DNA of 64,000 nt. It comes from Nevskia sp964451925. Its GTDB lineage: Bacteria > Pseudomonadota > Gammaproteobacteria > Nevskiales > Nevskiaceae. The DNA lies in NCBI GenBank assembly GCA_964451925.1, contig CAYVKA010000005.1:1-64000 (forward strand), written 5' to 3'. The notes under the pieces are model-generated. The model did not search any database. It saw only the letters and a program-made list of their open reading frames with translations, and was not told the DNA's origin. This document shows positions 16,479 to 25,117 of this stretch, one piece after another (within the stretch, counting starts at the first letter, position 1; every line of letters begins with the position of its first letter). Made by a program: the position numbers and the translations under genes.

Positions 16479-16555
16479 TGGTGGCTAGAGGCGGGATCGA
16501 ACCGCCGACCTCAGCATTATGAGTGCCGCGCTCTAACCGTCTGAGCTACCTAGCC
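16479..16555 (-). tRNA. tRNA-Met (anticodon CAT)
   Basis: An intact 77-nt cloverleaf on the minus strand with encoded CCA: acceptor GGCTAGG/TCTAGCC, D-stem GCTC/GAGC, anticodon stem CGGCA/TGCTG with loop CTCATAA (anticodon CAT), and T-stem GGCGG/CCGCC with TTCGATC loop. It closely resembles the elongator tRNA-Met pattern rather than initiator tRNA. Its 3' end faces the island and the integrase remnant, making it the integration target. Confidence 0.9.
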
Positions 16556-16654
16556 ACTGAGGGGCCGCAAATTCTATAGAAAGTGCCGGTTTGAGTCGAG
16601 TTTTTGCGTCTCGTGGCCTCTTCCGCCGATTGCGGGCTGCGGGGTGGGGACCGC

Positions 16655-17890
16655 TCAGGCCTGCTTGCGGATGGAGGTCACGGTCTTGCGCCGCCGGTCA
16701 CCGCCGTAGAGGTAGTCGCGCGTCAGGGGCAGGCGGCTGAGGCTGCGCTCCATCTGCGCGTGGAACACTACCAGGTCACCCCAGCGGAAGCCGGCTTCGG
16801 ACACCAGCAGGTAGAACTCCCACATGCGGCAAAAGCGCTCGCCGAGCTTTTCGGCGAAGCGGCGCCGGTGGGTCTGGAAGCGACGGTTCCACTCGGCCAG
16901 CGTGCGGGCGTAGTGCAGGCGCCACACTTCAAAGTCCGTCAGGATGAGGCCCTTGGGTTCCATCGCCGCCATGATCTCGGAGGCGGCGGGGATGTAGCCT
17001 CCCGGGAAGATGTATTTGCGGATCCAGGGATTGCTGCCTCCGGGGGGCGTGCTGCGGCCGATGGTGTGCAGTAGGGCGGTGCCATCCGGCGCCAGCAGGT
17101 CGTGCACCTGCTGGAAGAAGCTCTTGTACTGCGGCCGGCCGACATGCTCGAACATGCCGACGCTGACAACGGCGTCGAACTCGCCGCGCGTGTCGCGGTA
17201 GTCCTCCAGGCGGAACTCCACCTGCCTGGTCAGGCCGCGCTCCAGTGCCCGCTGCCGCGCCACCTTGAGTTGCTCTTCCGATAGCGTGATGCCGGTGACC
17301 TGCGCGTCGAAGCGCTGCGCCAGGTAGAAGGCCAGGCTGCCCCAGCCGCAACCGATGTCCAGCACCCGCGCGCCCGGCCTGAGGTCCAGCTTGGCGGCGA
17401 TGTGGGCGCATTTGGCCATCTGCGCCGCTTCCAGGCTCATGCTTTCCTCGCGGCCCGCATCATCGAAGTAGGCGCAGGAATAGAACATCTCCTTGTCGAG
17501 AAAGGTGGAGTAGAGGTGGTAGTCCAGGTCGTAGTGATGATGGATGTTGCTGCGGCTGCGCAGCGGATTGTTCAACTCGCCCAGCCACGTGCCGGCATTG
17601 CCCAGCAGCCTGTCGAGCCGCCCGCCCTGCATCGAGGCGACCATGCGCATCGCCACCTTCAGCACATGCAGCAGATCGCCGTCGGCGGGGTCCCAGGCCC
17701 CCTCCATATAGGCTTCACCGAAGCGCAGTTGGGGATTGAGTAGGATGCCGCTGAGCGCGGCGGGATCGTTCAGCCGCAGCACCGCGCGCGGCTCGTTGCG
17801 GCCAAGGGTCCAGACGCGACCGTCGGATGCCCGAAACTCCAGGCATCCTTGCCCGAATCGTCGGCTGACCCTGTTCAGCAGGGTCTCCAT
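16655..17890 (-). CDS. cfa: Cyclopropane-fatty-acyl-phospholipid synthase family methyltransferase
   Basis: A 411-residue protein. The frame continues upstream, but the ATG at 17890 starts the family N-terminus ('METLLNRVSRRFGQG'). SAM motif I is 'VLDIGCGWGSLAFYLAQ' (about 175-191). The N-terminal CFA domain contains 'LRFGEAYMEGAWDP', and the C-terminal part has 'FPGGYIPAASEI' and the family ending 'FYLLVSEAGFRWGDLVVFHAQM'. The enzyme transfers the SAM methyl to a lipid double bond, forming cyclopropane or methylated acyl chains at the membrane. It is 92 bp downstream of an MpaB-like gene on the same strand, and the pair is divergent from a TetR gene. Confidence 0.88.
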   Translation of the reverse strand: METLLNRVSRRFGQGCLEFRASDGRVWTLGRNEPRAVLRLNDPAALSGILLNPQLRFGEAYMEGAWDPADGDLLHVLKVAMRMVASMQGGRLDRLLGNAGTWLGELNNPLRSRSNIHHHYDLDYHLYSTFLDKEMFYSCAYFDDAGREESMSLEAAQMAKCAHIAAKLDLRPGARVLDIGCGWGSLAFYLAQRFDAQVTGITLSEEQLKVARQRALERGLTRQVEFRLEDYRDTRGEFDAVVSVGMFEHVGRPQYKSFFQQVHDLLAPDGTALLHTIGRSTPPGGSNPWIRKYIFPGGYIPAASEIMAAMEPKGLILTDFEVWRLHYARTLAEWNRRFQTHRRRFAEKLGERFCRMWEFYLLVSEAGFRWGDLVVFHAQMERSLSRLPLTRDYLYGGDRRRKTVTSIRKQA

Positions 17891-17982
17891 GGTCAAATTA
17901 TAGCCAAGTTGTCGCGGCTGGCCAGCGCCAGATGATAAGCCCTGGCGATGCGCCCGGGCGCGGATTCGCGCCGGCTGCGGGG

Positions 17983-19242
17983 TCAATGGGCCGTTGCAGT
18001 ACCGGATGTTCCACTGGCCAACCCTTGCGCCGCCGCGCCGACCACCGCCGCTTCGCCCCCGCTCAGCAGTCGCAGGAATGCCTCCTGGGCGCGGCGCCCG
18101 GTCCGCGCCGCGCGAGCCTTGCCGCCCGGAAGCAGGCGGCTGCCCAGGTGCCGCGCCAGGCAGAACGGCAGGTTGAGCAGCGGGTACCAGGGCAGCACAT
18201 GCGTCGGCAGCCCCAGGTTGCGCATGCCGGCGGCGCCCAGGAACAGGCGGCTGATCGACAGGTGGCGGGCGCGGTCGTAGCGGCCGCGCAGTGCCGCGAA
18301 GCGCGCGTAGGGACGCCGCAGCGGCTCGTCCATCAACGGCAGTGCCAGCGCAGCGCTCGAGGGATCGGGGTTGGCCAGGCTCAGCAGCAGCTGACCCAGC
18401 AGCTTCAGCGCCGAGCGCTCGTCGTTCGGCAGCCATTGCAGTTCCACGCCGCTGAGCCAGCCCACATAGCGCGCCAGATGTGCTGCCGCGTCGCGCTCGC
18501 GGCGCGTTTGCGGCATGCCCATCAGGCGCGCGCCCAGCAGGGGCAGCGAAAAAACGCCGATCAGCGTGGCGGCCATGTCCGGTTGATTGACCGGCAAGCC
18601 CCATTCCGCCATGCGCCATTCCGGCAGCCGCGCCACGTGGCGCCGCACCATGGCGTGGATCAGGCGCACGCGCAAGGTTGACTTGAATCCGGCGGAGAAC
18701 CGCTCCAGTCCGCTTTCGGCGGTGCAGTCCAGGGCCCAGCGCAGGGTTTCGGCGAAGCGCCGCGTCGGGCCTTTTTCCAGGGCTCCGGTGAGCAGCAGGG
18801 TCTTGTTGAAGGCCGAGGCCTGGTAGCCACCCATCAGGCTCACATCGCGCGCCACATACAACGACTCCATGCCGGCGCGGCGGAACACTTCGGCGCCCTC
18901 GTGCAACAGCCGGGCGTCGACCCAGCCCGGGCGCCGCTCGATCAGCGCGAAGAACTCGCGCAGCGGCGCCGGCGCTTCCGGCATGGAGTCGATGCCATGC
19001 TCCAGCGCCCGCTCGAACAGCGGGCGCGCCGTTCTCATGCCGCTGGCGAACATCCATTCCACCAGTCGATCCATCGGCCCGTCGCCGTGCATCAGCGCCT
19101 CGCCGATGGCCTGCCAGCGCTGCGGCGTCGGCTCCACCTTGCCGGGCATTGCCCAGCGCAGGCTGCCGAGCATGCGGCGCCCCACAAGGCTGGGGCGGTG
19201 CCGGTTGGGGATAAAACCGGGGACCAGGGTGGCGTCGGGCAT
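17983..19242 (-). CDS. MpaB/Lcp-like (DUF2236) oxygenase-family protein
   Basis: A 419-residue protein starting at the ATG at 19242, which has AAGGAGA 8 bp upstream. The DUF2236 family includes MpaB and the latex-clearing protein Lcp, a b-type-haem dioxygenase. Visible family features are the 'SLMGGYQASAFNKTL' region, 'GLERFSAGFKSTLRVRLIHAMVRRHV', where the R-x-x-x-x-x-H-A pattern corresponds to the haem-ligand His of Lcp, and 'EWGLPVNQPDMAATL'. No signal peptide is seen. It should act in the cytoplasm on a lipid or isoprenoid; the substrate is unknown. It is cotranscribed with the CFA synthase and divergent from a TetR gene. Confidence 0.75.
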   Translation of the reverse strand: MPDATLVPGFIPNRHRPSLVGRRMLGSLRWAMPGKVEPTPQRWQAIGEALMHGDGPMDRLVEWMFASGMRTARPLFERALEHGIDSMPEAPAPLREFFALIERRPGWVDARLLHEGAEVFRRAGMESLYVARDVSLMGGYQASAFNKTLLLTGALEKGPTRRFAETLRWALDCTAESGLERFSAGFKSTLRVRLIHAMVRRHVARLPEWRMAEWGLPVNQPDMAATLIGVFSLPLLGARLMGMPQTRRERDAAAHLARYVGWLSGVELQWLPNDERSALKLLGQLLLSLANPDPSSAALALPLMDEPLRRPYARFAALRGRYDRARHLSISRLFLGAAGMRNLGLPTHVLPWYPLLNLPFCLARHLGSRLLPGGKARAARTGRRAQEAFLRLLSGGEAAVVGAAAQGLASGTSGTATAH

Positions 19243-19285
19243 GGTGGATCTCCTTGCGCAGCGTTGACAGGTCCGCACGGTAATA

Positions 19286-19305
19286 TGAATATGTATTCGC
19301 ATTCA
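19286..19305. promoter_or_regulatory. Candidate TetR operator between the MpaB-like and TetR genes
   Basis: TGAAT-N10-ATTCA is a 20-bp dyad in the 82-bp divergent intergenic region. It overlaps the -10 zone predicted from TTGACA at 19264-19269. The same pattern occurs next to the paralogous TetR gene at 56854-56873. Confidence 0.55.
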
Positions 19306-19324
19306 ATTCGCAATCGAATCACCT

Positions 19325-19942
19325 ATGCGCAAAAAGCCGACCCAGCAGCGCTCGCAGCAAGCGGTGGAAGCCCTGATCCAGGCTACCGGCCAGGTGATCG
19401 CCGAGCACGGGCTGGACGGCCTCACCACCATCAAGGTGGCCGCCCGCGCCGGGATCAGCATCGGTTCGCTGTACCAGTATTTCGAGAACAAGGAAGCGCT
19501 GCTGGCGGCACTGCAGGACCGCCTGACGCGGGAACTCAGCGACCTGGTCAACCGCACGGCGCCGCCACTGCTCAACGCCGACATTGAAACCATCGTGCGC
19601 AGCCTGCTGCTGGCGGCCTTCGATTTTTTCGAGAGCGAGCAGGGCCTGTATCTGGAACTGCTGCGCAACTGGTACCGCCTGGACATCGCCCGTGGCTTGC
19701 ACCATTTCGAGCAGAACATGCTGGAGGTGACGCGCGCCTACCTGATCGCGCACGCCCGGGATTTGCGCCTCGGCAATGTGCCGGCACAGACCTTTGTGGT
19801 GATCAACAGCGTGGTGTTCACACTGCTGCGTTACCTGAGCTTGCCGCAGCGGCCGCTGTTCGACCGTGCGCAGCTGATCGAGGAATTGACCGTGCTGATC
19901 GCCAGGTATGTGTCGGGCGGTGCGCGCGCGGGTGGCGCTTAG
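19325..19942 (+). CDS. TetR/AcrR family transcriptional regulator (paralogue A)
   Basis: A 205-residue protein. The TetR_N helix-turn-helix is clear: 'TTIKVAARAGISIGSLYQYFENKEAL' at about 38-63. The C-terminal half contains 'LYLELLRNWYRLD' and 'VVFTLLRYLSLPQ', both closely matched by the regulator at 56212-56838, so the two are paralogues. It is divergent from the MpaB-like/CFA pair with 82 bp between starts and probably represses both directions through the TGAAT dyad. The ligand may be a fatty acid or isoprenoid. The gene meets the glycosyltransferase tail to tail with a 4-bp overlap. Confidence 0.88.
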   Translation: MRKKPTQQRSQQAVEALIQATGQVIAEHGLDGLTTIKVAARAGISIGSLYQYFENKEALLAALQDRLTRELSDLVNRTAPPLLNADIETIVRSLLLAAFDFFESEQGLYLELLRNWYRLDIARGLHHFEQNMLEVTRAYLIAHARDLRLGNVPAQTFVVINSVVFTLLRYLSLPQRPLFDRAQLIEELTVLIARYVSGGARAGGA

Positions 19943-21345
19943 CCGGGCCGCGATCCACCTGTTTTCCCATTCGCCACCGGCTCCACTGGAGCTGGCGGGG
20001 CGCCCTTCTCGACATAGCGGCGCCAGCACCTCCATAGCCAGTTGCAGGAGGTTGCCGCCAGAATCATCTCGAGCGGCCGCAGCGGAATGGAATAGCGGGG
20101 TTCGGACTGCAGAACGGAATAAACCAGCGTTTCGGCGGCGACAAGGAGTGCCGCCGCATAGAGCGCAACCGGCGGCGCCACCGCAGCCGGCTTGCCCAGG
20201 ACAATGCAGACCGCGCCGAGCATCAGCACAAACAACAACGGGTTGATGCCCACGCACAGCGATTCGAACAGGCTCAGCGGCGCGTAGGTCATGAAGATCG
20301 GGTGGAGGATCGGCGAGACGTAGACGTCGCCCACGCCGACCCGGATATTCCAGGCCCACAGCAACGCGGGCTTCCAGGCATACCAGGCGATGTAGCGTCC
20401 CGGATTCGCCGCGATGCGGTTCTTCGCCACCCCCAGCCAGGCTGCGGGAGAGTGCCAGGCCAGGTCGATCTCCGCATAGATCTCAGCAAGAACCTTGTTT
20501 GACGGCTGATCGCCGCTGGCGGACCTGACAAACACGGCGTGGTATTCGGGCCAACTCCCCTGCACCAGGTTCGCCATAGCCCGGCCGCCCGCGGAGTCGT
20601 CCAGAGGGACGCCCAAGCCGCGAGCGCCCCAGGCGACTGGCAGCAGCAGGGAGCCGGCCACCAAGGCGGCGATGCAATGCCGGGGAAGCGCTTTCCACAG
20701 CCACAGCATGGCACCCAGCAGCAGGCCGAACGGCGTCAGGGTGGCGTTGACCATCGCCGCGGCACCGAAGCCAAGGCCGGCAATGCCCCAGTGCGCCGCA
20801 CGAGTGGACTTTTCCGCCAGGAGCAGCAAGCCGAGGGCAGACAGGATCATGAAGCAGAACAGGCTTTCCGACAGGAGATAGGTGCTGATCGCGACATTGT
20901 GAGGCCAGACTGCAAGCAGCAAGCCGGCCGCGAAGCTCCACGCCGGCCCGAGCCAGCGGCTTGCCACAAAAACAGTCAGGGTCGCCGACAGGCCGCCCAG
21001 TAGCGCCTGCGCGGTCAACACCGCCTGGTACCAGGCATTTCCGGAGCCGAACGGCCACATCAGCGCCGCGAGCAACAAGGGGTAGCCGGGATCGCGATAG
21101 CTGTCCGGCGGTACGCTGTCGGAGCCCGGATCGACCATCGAAAAGGTATGGAAGTGCAGCAGGTTCCAGGCGTAGTTGCAGTAGAGGCTGGAGTCGGCGA
21201 GATTCGGATTGGCCACCACACTGCCGCGGATGAACCAGAGTCTTGCGGCGAATCCGCAAACCCCGGCCAGCAGCGCCAGCAGCCACAGCTTCCTGGCAGC
21301 GGCCGGGTTGCCGAAACTATTCGGCGATGTCGGCAACGGGTCCAT
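19939..21345 (-). CDS. GT-C fold membrane glycosyltransferase (GT39/ArnT-like)
   Basis: A 468-residue polytopic protein with about ten or more hydrophobic segments. The first periplasmic loop has 'NPNLADSSLYCNYAWNLL' and 'DSYRDPGYPLLLAALMWP', the acidic D/E-x and R-D-P-G-Y-P pattern typical of GT39/PMT/ArnT-type enzymes that use polyprenyl-phosphate sugars. The C-terminal tail is Pro/Gly-rich. It should transfer a sugar to lipid A, protein or another envelope acceptor on the periplasmic face. It stands alone, convergent with the TetR gene and upstream of ychF on the same strand, so the acceptor cannot be deduced. Confidence 0.7.
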   Translation of the reverse strand: MDPLPTSPNSFGNPAAARKLWLLALLAGVCGFAARLWFIRGSVVANPNLADSSLYCNYAWNLLHFHTFSMVDPGSDSVPPDSYRDPGYPLLLAALMWPFGSGNAWYQAVLTAQALLGGLSATLTVFVASRWLGPAWSFAAGLLLAVWPHNVAISTYLLSESLFCFMILSALGLLLLAEKSTRAAHWGIAGLGFGAAAMVNATLTPFGLLLGAMLWLWKALPRHCIAALVAGSLLLPVAWGARGLGVPLDDSAGGRAMANLVQGSWPEYHAVFVRSASGDQPSNKVLAEIYAEIDLAWHSPAAWLGVAKNRIAANPGRYIAWYAWKPALLWAWNIRVGVGDVYVSPILHPIFMTYAPLSLFESLCVGINPLLFVLMLGAVCIVLGKPAAVAPPVALYAAALLVAAETLVYSVLQSEPRYSIPLRPLEMILAATSCNWLWRCWRRYVEKGAPPAPVEPVANGKTGGSRPG

Positions 21346-21420
21346 TCCTGATGCTCAAGATGGTGACTGCCACATGCAGACTGGCCGATGCCGGCCGATG
21401 CCCCCGAAGGGCGGATTGAA

Positions 21421-22512
21421 TCAGACGTTGAAGCGGAAGTGCATCACATCGCCTTCCTGCACGATGTATTCCTTGCCTTCCAGGCGCCAGCGCCCGGCTT
21501 CCTTGGCGCCGGCCTCGCCCTGATACTGGATGAAGTCTTCATAGGCGATGACCTCGGCGCGGATGAAGCCGCGCTCGAAATCGGTGTGGATCACGCCGGC
21601 GGCTTGCGGCGCGGTGGCGCCCACCTTCACCGTCCAGGCACGCACCTCCTGCACGCCGGCGGTGAAATAGGTCTGTAGGCCGAGCAGCTTGTAGGCGGTG
21701 CGGATGACGCGGTTGAGTCCCGGCTCGTCCAGGCCCAGGTCGGCCAGGAAGGGGATTTTGTCGGCTTCGTCGAGCTGGGCGATCTCGGCCTCGATGGCGG
21801 CACAGACCAGCACCACCTCGGCGTTTTCCTTCGCGGCGAAACCTTTGACCCTTTCCACCAGCTCGTTGCCGGCCAGGCCCTTCTCATCGACGTTGGCGAT
21901 GTACAGCGCCGGTTTGGCGGTGATCAGGTGCAGCTCGCGCAGCGCCAGCTTCTCCTCGGCGTCCAGCTCCAGCGCGCGCACGGCCTGGCCGTTGTTGAGG
22001 TGCGCCTGAACCCGCTGCAGCAGGCCCTGGCGGGCGATGGCGGCCTTGTCGCCGGCGCGGGCCAGCTTGGCGGCGCGCTCCAGGCCCTTGGTGACCGATT
22101 CCAGGTCGGCCAGGGCCAGCTCGGTGTTGATCACCTCAATGTCGCGCAGCGGATCGACGCCGCCGGAGACGTGGATGACGTCGTCGTCGACGAAGCAACG
22201 CACCACGTGGGCGATAGCGTCGGTCTCGCGGATGTGGGCCAGGAACTTGTTGCCCAGGCCCTCACCCTGGCTGGCGCCGGCGACCAGGCCGGCGATGTCG
22301 ACGAACTCCACCGCCGCGCCAAGCACGCGCTGCGGCTTGACGATGGCGGCGAGGGCGTCAAGGCGCGGGTCCGGCACCGCCACCACGCCGACGTTCGGAT
22401 CGATGGTGCAGAACGGATAATTCTCCGCCGCGATCTGCGCCTTGGTCAGCGCGTTGAACAGGGTGGATTTGCCGACGTTGGGGAGCCCGACGATGCCGCA
22501 CTTGATGCCCAT
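21421..22512 (-). CDS. ychF: Redox-regulated ATPase/GTPase YchF (Obg family)
   Basis: A 363-residue protein, full family length. The P-loop 'GLPNVGKST' is at 9-17, followed by 'FVDIAGLVAGASQGEGLGNKFLAHIRETDAI' (G3 and switch region) and the C-terminal TGS domain 'LLGLQTYFTAGVQEVRAWTVKVGATAPQAAGVIHTDFERGFIRAEVI'. YchF binds ATP in preference to GTP and associates with ribosomes and stress responses. In gammaproteobacteria it normally follows pth directly; here an M28 peptidase gene on the other strand separates the two. Confidence 0.95.
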   Translation of the reverse strand: MGIKCGIVGLPNVGKSTLFNALTKAQIAAENYPFCTIDPNVGVVAVPDPRLDALAAIVKPQRVLGAAVEFVDIAGLVAGASQGEGLGNKFLAHIRETDAIAHVVRCFVDDDVIHVSGGVDPLRDIEVINTELALADLESVTKGLERAAKLARAGDKAAIARQGLLQRVQAHLNNGQAVRALELDAEEKLALRELHLITAKPALYIANVDEKGLAGNELVERVKGFAAKENAEVVLVCAAIEAEIAQLDEADKIPFLADLGLDEPGLNRVIRTAYKLLGLQTYFTAGVQEVRAWTVKVGATAPQAAGVIHTDFERGFIRAEVIAYEDFIQYQGEAGAKEAGRWRLEGKEYIVQEGDVMHFRFNV

Positions 22513-22751
22513 GACGCTCTACTATCCCGAAAAAGGCGCCTAGCTTAGAGCTTATCCGCGAATAAATCACACCTGCGCTGCCGCCGAAAATCGCGTCAAG
22601 CAAGGCGCAGCCAGGGTCATTGCAGGGCCGGGCGTGACTACGCCAGGGCCCAAAGGCCGCGGATTTGCATCGCTACAGGGGCACGCCGCGCCGGTTTGAG
22701 GGTGGCGGTGGCGCTGCGGCATGATGGGGCATTGCCTTTGATCCCGTCCCC

Positions 22752-24155
22752 ATGAACGCCAGCCAGCGCACCCTCTCCGCTGCACTCCTGTTTGCCGCCG
22801 CGGCTGCCGCCGCCGCGCCGTCCACGCCCCCGCCCGAGGAGCATCCGGTGCTGGGCGAGATCGCCTCCGCGATCGACGCCGCGCAACTGCAGGCCACCAT
22901 CCAGGCCCTGGTCGGCTTCGGCACCCGCCACACCCTGTCCGAAACCAAGTCCGACACGCGCGGCATCGGCGCCGCGCGGCGCTGGGCGCAGTCGCGTTTG
23001 GCCGCCATCGGCAAGGATTGCGGCGGCTGCCTGAGCATCGTCATCCCGGCGCAGACCGTCAGCGGCACGCGCATTCCCAATCCGGCCGAGGTGATGGACG
23101 TGGTGGCGATCCAGAAAGGCGTGAGCGATCCGGGCCGCGTCATCATCCTCACCGCCCATATCGACTCACGTGTCAGCGACGTGATGAACGCCACCGCCGA
23201 CGCCCCGGGCGCCGACGATAACGGCTCCGGCGTGGCCCTGGTGCTCGAGGCCGCGCGGGTGCTCAGCCGCTACAGGTTCCCCGCCACCATCGTCTACGGC
23301 GTGCTGTCCGGAGAGGAGCAGGGCCTGTATGGCGGCAAGGTGCTGGCGCAGTACGCGCAGGACCAGGGTTGGCGCGTCGAGGCTGATCTCAACAACGATA
23401 TTGTCGGCGGCGACCGTGGCCAGAACGGGGTGATCGACAACACCCGCATCCGCCTGTTCTCCGAGAGCACGCGCGAGATCGAGACGGCGAAGCAGGCGAA
23501 GCAGCGCCGCTACGAGGGCGGCGAACTGGACGGCCCCTCGCGTAACGTGGCGCGGTACATCAAGCATCTGGCTGAGCACTGGATTCCCAACTGGCGCGTC
23601 GACCTGGTGTACCGCGTCGACCGCTTCGGCCGCGGCAGCGATCACGAGGCGTTCAATGCCGCCGGCGACCCCGCCGTGTGCTTCCGCGAGAGCGCCGAGG
23701 ATTACCGCCACCAGCACCAGGACGTGCGGGTGGAAAACGGCGTGAGCTACGGCGACACCATCGATCACGTCGATTTCGACTACCTGGCCCGCGTCACTGC
23801 CACCAATGTCATCGCCGCCGCGGCGCTGGCCTGGGCGCCGCCACCGCCGGACGGCCTCAAGGTCAGCGGCGCGGTGACGCCGGATACGGTGTTGAGCTGG
23901 CAGGCGCCGGCCGGTGCCACCGCGGACAGCCTTGCCGGTTATCGCGTCTACTGGCGCGACACCACTGAATCCGCCTGGACGCACGCGCGTTGGGCCGGCA
24001 ATGTAGCGGAGGTGAAGCTGCCCGGCCTGGTGATCGACGACTGGGCGTTCGGCGTCGCCAGCGTGTCCAAGGACGGTTTCGAGAGCCCGGTGGAGTATCC
24101 GGGGCCGGCGGGGGCGTTCTGGCCGGCGGCGGAATCCGCCGAGGAGAAAAAGTAG
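22752..24155 (+). CDS. Secreted M28 family metallopeptidase with C-terminal Fn3-like domain
   Basis: A 467-residue protein with a signal peptide (about 1-22, Ala-rich). The peptidase domain shows M28 zinc ligands: His in 'LTAHIDSR', bridging Asp in 'GADDNGSG', the catalytic Glu pair in 'LSGEEQGLYG', Asp in 'DLNNDIVGG' and the late His in 'GRGSDHEAF'. A fibronectin-III-like segment follows from about 365 ('DGLKVSGAVTPDTVLSW' to 'FGVASVSKDGFES'). It is probably a periplasmic or secreted aminopeptidase used in peptide scavenging. It lies alone on the plus strand inside an otherwise minus-strand conserved block. Confidence 0.88.
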   Translation: MNASQRTLSAALLFAAAAAAAAPSTPPPEEHPVLGEIASAIDAAQLQATIQALVGFGTRHTLSETKSDTRGIGAARRWAQSRLAAIGKDCGGCLSIVIPAQTVSGTRIPNPAEVMDVVAIQKGVSDPGRVIILTAHIDSRVSDVMNATADAPGADDNGSGVALVLEAARVLSRYRFPATIVYGVLSGEEQGLYGGKVLAQYAQDQGWRVEADLNNDIVGGDRGQNGVIDNTRIRLFSESTREIETAKQAKQRRYEGGELDGPSRNVARYIKHLAEHWIPNWRVDLVYRVDRFGRGSDHEAFNAAGDPAVCFRESAEDYRHQHQDVRVENGVSYGDTIDHVDFDYLARVTATNVIAAAALAWAPPPPDGLKVSGAVTPDTVLSWQAPAGATADSLAGYRVYWRDTTESAWTHARWAGNVAEVKLPGLVIDDWAFGVASVSKDGFESPVEYPGPAGAFWPAAESAEEKK

Positions 24156-24286
24156 CAACGGCGAGTCGCCGCAACAAGCGCCACCCGTTCGCACCAGGTG
24201 CCTTGCGCGGCAAGGCATAGTCGAGGTATTGCGCGCCCACGTCCTCGATACGATCTTCCTGATCGAGTTCGGGACGGACCGGCGTG

Positions 24287-24913
24287 TCAGGGATTGGCTG
24301 GGGGCGGCGGCTTCTTCGGCGGTTTCACCGCATCCGGATCGGTGTGGAGCTGCTGCGAAGCCTTGCTCCAGCCTTCCTTCATCAGGGTTTCCAGCGCAGC
24401 CTGCGAGCGGCTGAGGGCATCTTCGATCGCGCGCAGGTCGGGCTGGCTGGGGCGGCCGAGGACGTAATCCAGCACCAGATCCTTGCTGCCGGGGTGGCCG
24501 ATGCCGATGCGCAGCCGGGCGTATCCTTCCCCCAGGTGCTGGTGCACGCTGCGCAGGCCGTTGTGGCCGCCGTGGCCTCCGCCGACCTTCAGGCGCGCCG
24601 CACCGGCGGGCAGGTCCAGCTCGTCGTGGGCGACTAGGATTTCCGCCGGCTCGATCTTGTAGAACGAGGCCAGCGCCTGGATCGCCTGCCCGCTGCGGTT
24701 CATGAACGTGCCGGGTTTGAGCAGCAGCAGATCCTTGCCGCCGATGCGCACCTTGGCCAGCACGCCCTGGAATTTCGACTCGACACGGAAATCGGCGCGG
24801 CCGGCCTCGGCCAGCCGGTCAACGAACCAGAAGCCGGCGTTGTGCCGCGTGTACTCGTATTCCGCGCCGGGATTGCCGAGCCCGACGATGGCGCGCAGGG
24901 TGCGGTCGGTCAT
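24287..24913 (-). CDS. pth: Peptidyl-tRNA hydrolase
   Basis: A 208-residue protein. Family motifs are 'IVGLGNPGAEYEYTRHNAGF' with substrate-contacting Asn14 and catalytic His24, 'LLKPGTFMNRSG', and 'VAHDELDLPAGAARLKVGGGHGGHNGLRS'. It releases peptides from peptidyl-tRNA dropped from ribosomes. The C-terminus carries a Pro/Lys extension. It follows rplY on the same strand, but a strong terminator (24935-24968) just before its start implies its own promoter or read-through expression. Confidence 0.95.
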   Translation of the reverse strand: MTDRTLRAIVGLGNPGAEYEYTRHNAGFWFVDRLAEAGRADFRVESKFQGVLAKVRIGGKDLLLLKPGTFMNRSGQAIQALASFYKIEPAEILVAHDELDLPAGAARLKVGGGHGGHNGLRSVHQHLGEGYARLRIGIGHPGSKDLVLDYVLGRPSQPDLRAIEDALSRSQAALETLMKEGWSKASQQLHTDPDAVKPPKKPPPPANP

Positions 24914-24934
24914 GAAGTCCGTTGTCCGTTCAAC

Positions 24935-24968
24935 AAAAAACCCGCCTGGCCATTTTCGACCGGGCGGG
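24935..24968 (-). terminator. Rho-independent terminator after rplY
   Basis: On the minus strand a GC-rich stem (CCCGCCCGG pairing with CCAGGCGGG, one mismatch or bulge) is followed by six T (24935-24940). Two more perfect hairpins precede it in the rplY 3' region: 24986-25011 (10-bp stem) and 25024-25044 (8-bp stem). Confidence 0.75.
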
Positions 24969-25117
24969 GTGAGGTGTCACGCATCCGGCGATGCGTGGAA
25001 TCGCATCGCCGCTGCACCCGAACGCCCGGCCGTGATGGCCGGGCTGGGCTTTGCCGGGGCCGCACCCGCCGCGCCAGGGATGGCGACGACGCCCTCGAAG
25101 GGAGGCGGCCCGCAGAG

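Larger units (their letters stand above)
9553..16555. mobile_element. tRNA-Met-bounded genomic island carrying type III R-M and a kinase
   Basis: The interval lies between two same-orientation copies of tRNA-Met (CAT) that match at 74 of 77 positions. The coding part (about 10.1-15.8 kb) is close to 50 percent GC by eye, against far higher values on both sides. A deleted tyrosine integrase gene ends 11 bp from the 3' end of the intact tRNA, the usual position for an integrase of a tRNA-targeting element. Cargo is mod, res and a Ser/Thr kinase. No conjugation or replication genes are seen, so this looks like a decayed, immobilised element that kept its defence cargo. Confidence 0.75.

Noticed and set aside
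16655..19306. Single frame joining the CFA synthase to sequence upstream of it
   Set aside because: Only the part from 17890 downward is CFA synthase; the upstream extension is in a different frame from the MpaB-like gene and is Arg/Ala/Pro-rich noise.
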